Below are positions 5,696 to 6,748 of a DNA stretch of 6,748 nucleotides, one piece after another. A model generated the notes under the pieces. The model was not told the DNA's origin and searched no databases. It saw only the letters and a list, made by a program, of their open reading frames with translations. Origin of the DNA: Lysobacterales bacterium (GTDB lineage: Bacteria > Pseudomonadota > Gammaproteobacteria > Xanthomonadales > Rhodanobacteraceae); assembly GCA_013298265.1 (NCBI GenBank), contig JAAFHE010000212.1:1-6748 (forward strand), written 5' to 3'. Numbering within the stretch: position 1 is the stretch's first letter; each line of letters starts with the position of its first letter. The translations under genes were made by a program, and so were the position numbers.

Positions 5696-6748
5696 AGCCG
5701 CCGCGACGACCGGCACAGCGCGCACAACGCGCACCCAATGCCTGCTGCTGTGCGCCGGCGTGCTTGCCTTCGGCTGTGCCGCGACATGGATGGGCCAGAG
5801 CAACAACTGGGATCTGCGCAATTACCACTGGTACGACGGCTGGGCCTGGCTGAGCGATCGTGGCGCGCGGGATCTCGCCGCGGCGCAGGCGCAGACCTGG
5901 TTCAATCCGACGCTGCCCGCGCTGCTGTATCTGCTGCTGTCCACGTTGCCGCCATGGCTCGGCACGTTCGTGCTCGGCGCGGTGCAGGGACTCAACCTGC
6001 TGCCACTGCACCGCATCGCCGTGCAGTTGCTGCCGCCGGAGCTGCTGCAGCGGCGTCGCTGGCTCCCGCTGCTGGTCGCCCTGGTCGGCGCTACCGGTGC
6101 GACCCAGCGCGGTGAACTTGGCGCCGGTTTCGGCGACAACCTTGTCAGCCTGCCGCTGCTGTGCGCACTCGCGCTGCTGCTGGCGCAGCCTGGACGCGGG
6201 CGCATCGCCGCGGCCGGCGCGCTGCTCGGGCTGGCGGCGGGACTGAAGCTCACCGCCGCACCGGTCGCCAGCGGCATCGTGCTCGCCGCGCCGCTGCTGT
6301 TCGCAGTGCGCGGATGCGTTCCCGGATTGGCTGCACGCGCAAGGCATGCCACCGCGCTGCGGAACTGGCTGCTGCTGGCCGGCTGCGCACTGGCCGGTTT
6401 CCTGCTCGTCAATGGCCACTGGATGTGGCAGCTCTGGCGCGAATTCGGCAATCCGCTGTTCCCGCTCTTCGGTTCTGTTTTCGGCGGCGATTTCGTTGCA
6501 CCGGCCGAACTGCGCGATACGCGCTGGCTGCCGCGCGGCGCACTGGAATGGCTGTTCTATCCGCTGGTCTGGGCCGACCAGCCGCGACGCGTGTCCGAAC
6601 TGTGGTTCCTCGACCTGCGCCTGCCTTTGCTGTTTCTCACGCTGCTCGCGCTGCCGCTGTGGCGACGCCGCGCGCGCGCGGCATCGTCACAGCCGACGGC
6701 GCTGGATTTCGTATTGCTCGCCGTCGCGCTCGCGTACCTGCTATGGCT
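5685..6748 (+). CDS. multi-spanning membrane protein, GT-C glycosyltransferase-like, 5' part
   Basis: An uninterrupted frame runs from GTG 5685 to the window end (354 complete codons) with no stop, so the gene is partial. The protein is strongly hydrophobic. Likely membrane segments lie near residues 19-36, 78-106 (one or two), 127-140, 153-167, 191-208, 227-243, 313-326 and 339-354. After the first segment comes a polar loop, NNWDLRNYHWYDGWAW, then QTWFNPTLPALLYLL. Further on are GLAAGLKLT (182-190) and FGNPLFPLF (254-262). The last pattern recurs in polytopic proteins annotated as GT-C or GT87-like, from memory. The Asp-containing first loop fits a GT-C catalytic loop, but the activity is not proven. 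The GTG start keeps the first membrane segment complete; the next in-frame ATG (residue 36) would remove it. The 11-nt overlap with the oxygenase gene suggests co-translation. The exact family is uncertain. Confidence 0.75.
   Translation, partial: MPAEAAATTGTARTTRTQCLLLCAGVLAFGCAATWMGQSNNWDLRNYHWYDGWAWLSDRGARDLAAAQAQTWFNPTLPALLYLLLSTLPPWLGTFVLGAVQGLNLLPLHRIAVQLLPPELLQRRRWLPLLVALVGATGATQRGELGAGFGDNLVSLPLLCALALLLAQPGRGRIAAAGALLGLAAGLKLTAAPVASGIVLAAPLLFAVRGCVPGLAARARHATALRNWLLLAGCALAGFLLVNGHWMWQLWREFGNPLFPLFGSVFGGDFVAPAELRDTRWLPRGALEWLFYPLVWADQPRRVSELWFLDLRLPLLFLTLLALPLWRRRARAASSQPTALDFVLLAVALAYLLW

Noticed and set aside
5586..6419. A 277-codon minus-strand frame opposite the membrane protein
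   Set aside because: It is very rich in Gln, Arg and Ala, as expected from antisense reading of Leu-rich (CTG) codons. The plus frame has clear membrane segments and family-like motifs.

Overview
The window looks like a chromosomal segment of a high-GC gammaproteobacterium. The closest fit is the Xanthomonadales (Lysobacteraceae/Rhodanobacteraceae type). This rests on the gene order ptsN-hprK-rapZ-EIIA(Man)-ptsH-ptsI, on the hprK protein sequence as I remember that group, and on the GC-rich codon use. All genes I can support are on the + strand, and no RNA gene, mobile element or CRISPR array is visible.

Region 1 (1-2034) holds the 3' end of ptsN (EIIA-Ntr), hprK (HPr kinase/phosphorylase) and rapZ (a P-loop protein). 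They are packed tightly: 8 nt separate ptsN from hprK, and a GTGA overlap joins hprK to rapZ. Region 2 (2035-2186) is a short gap with a good sigma-54 promoter candidate (GG-N10-GC) and a doubtful small ORF that ends on the start of the next gene. Region 3 (2187-4711) encodes a complete soluble phosphorelay: a stand-alone mannose-family EIIA, HPr and enzyme I. A GC-rich hairpin block lies between ptsH and ptsI. Region 4 (4712-6748) is probably a separate function. It has a 2-oxoglutarate/Fe(II) dioxygenase with a C-terminal coiled coil, overlapping by 11 nt the start of a multi-spanning membrane protein that resembles GT-C-type glycosyltransferases and runs off the window.

The PTS genes form a regulatory rather than a transport system. 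EI would pass phosphate from PEP to HPr His15 and then to EIIA-Man His10, and possibly to EIIA-Ntr. HprK would modify HPr at Ser46, which is present. No EIIB, EIIC or EIID is encoded here. The most interesting points are the sigma-54-like promoter in front of the phosphorelay genes, the loss in RapZ of the basic residues that E. coli RapZ uses to bind GlmZ RNA, the hairpin block between ptsH and ptsI, and the uncharacterised dioxygenase/membrane-protein pair.
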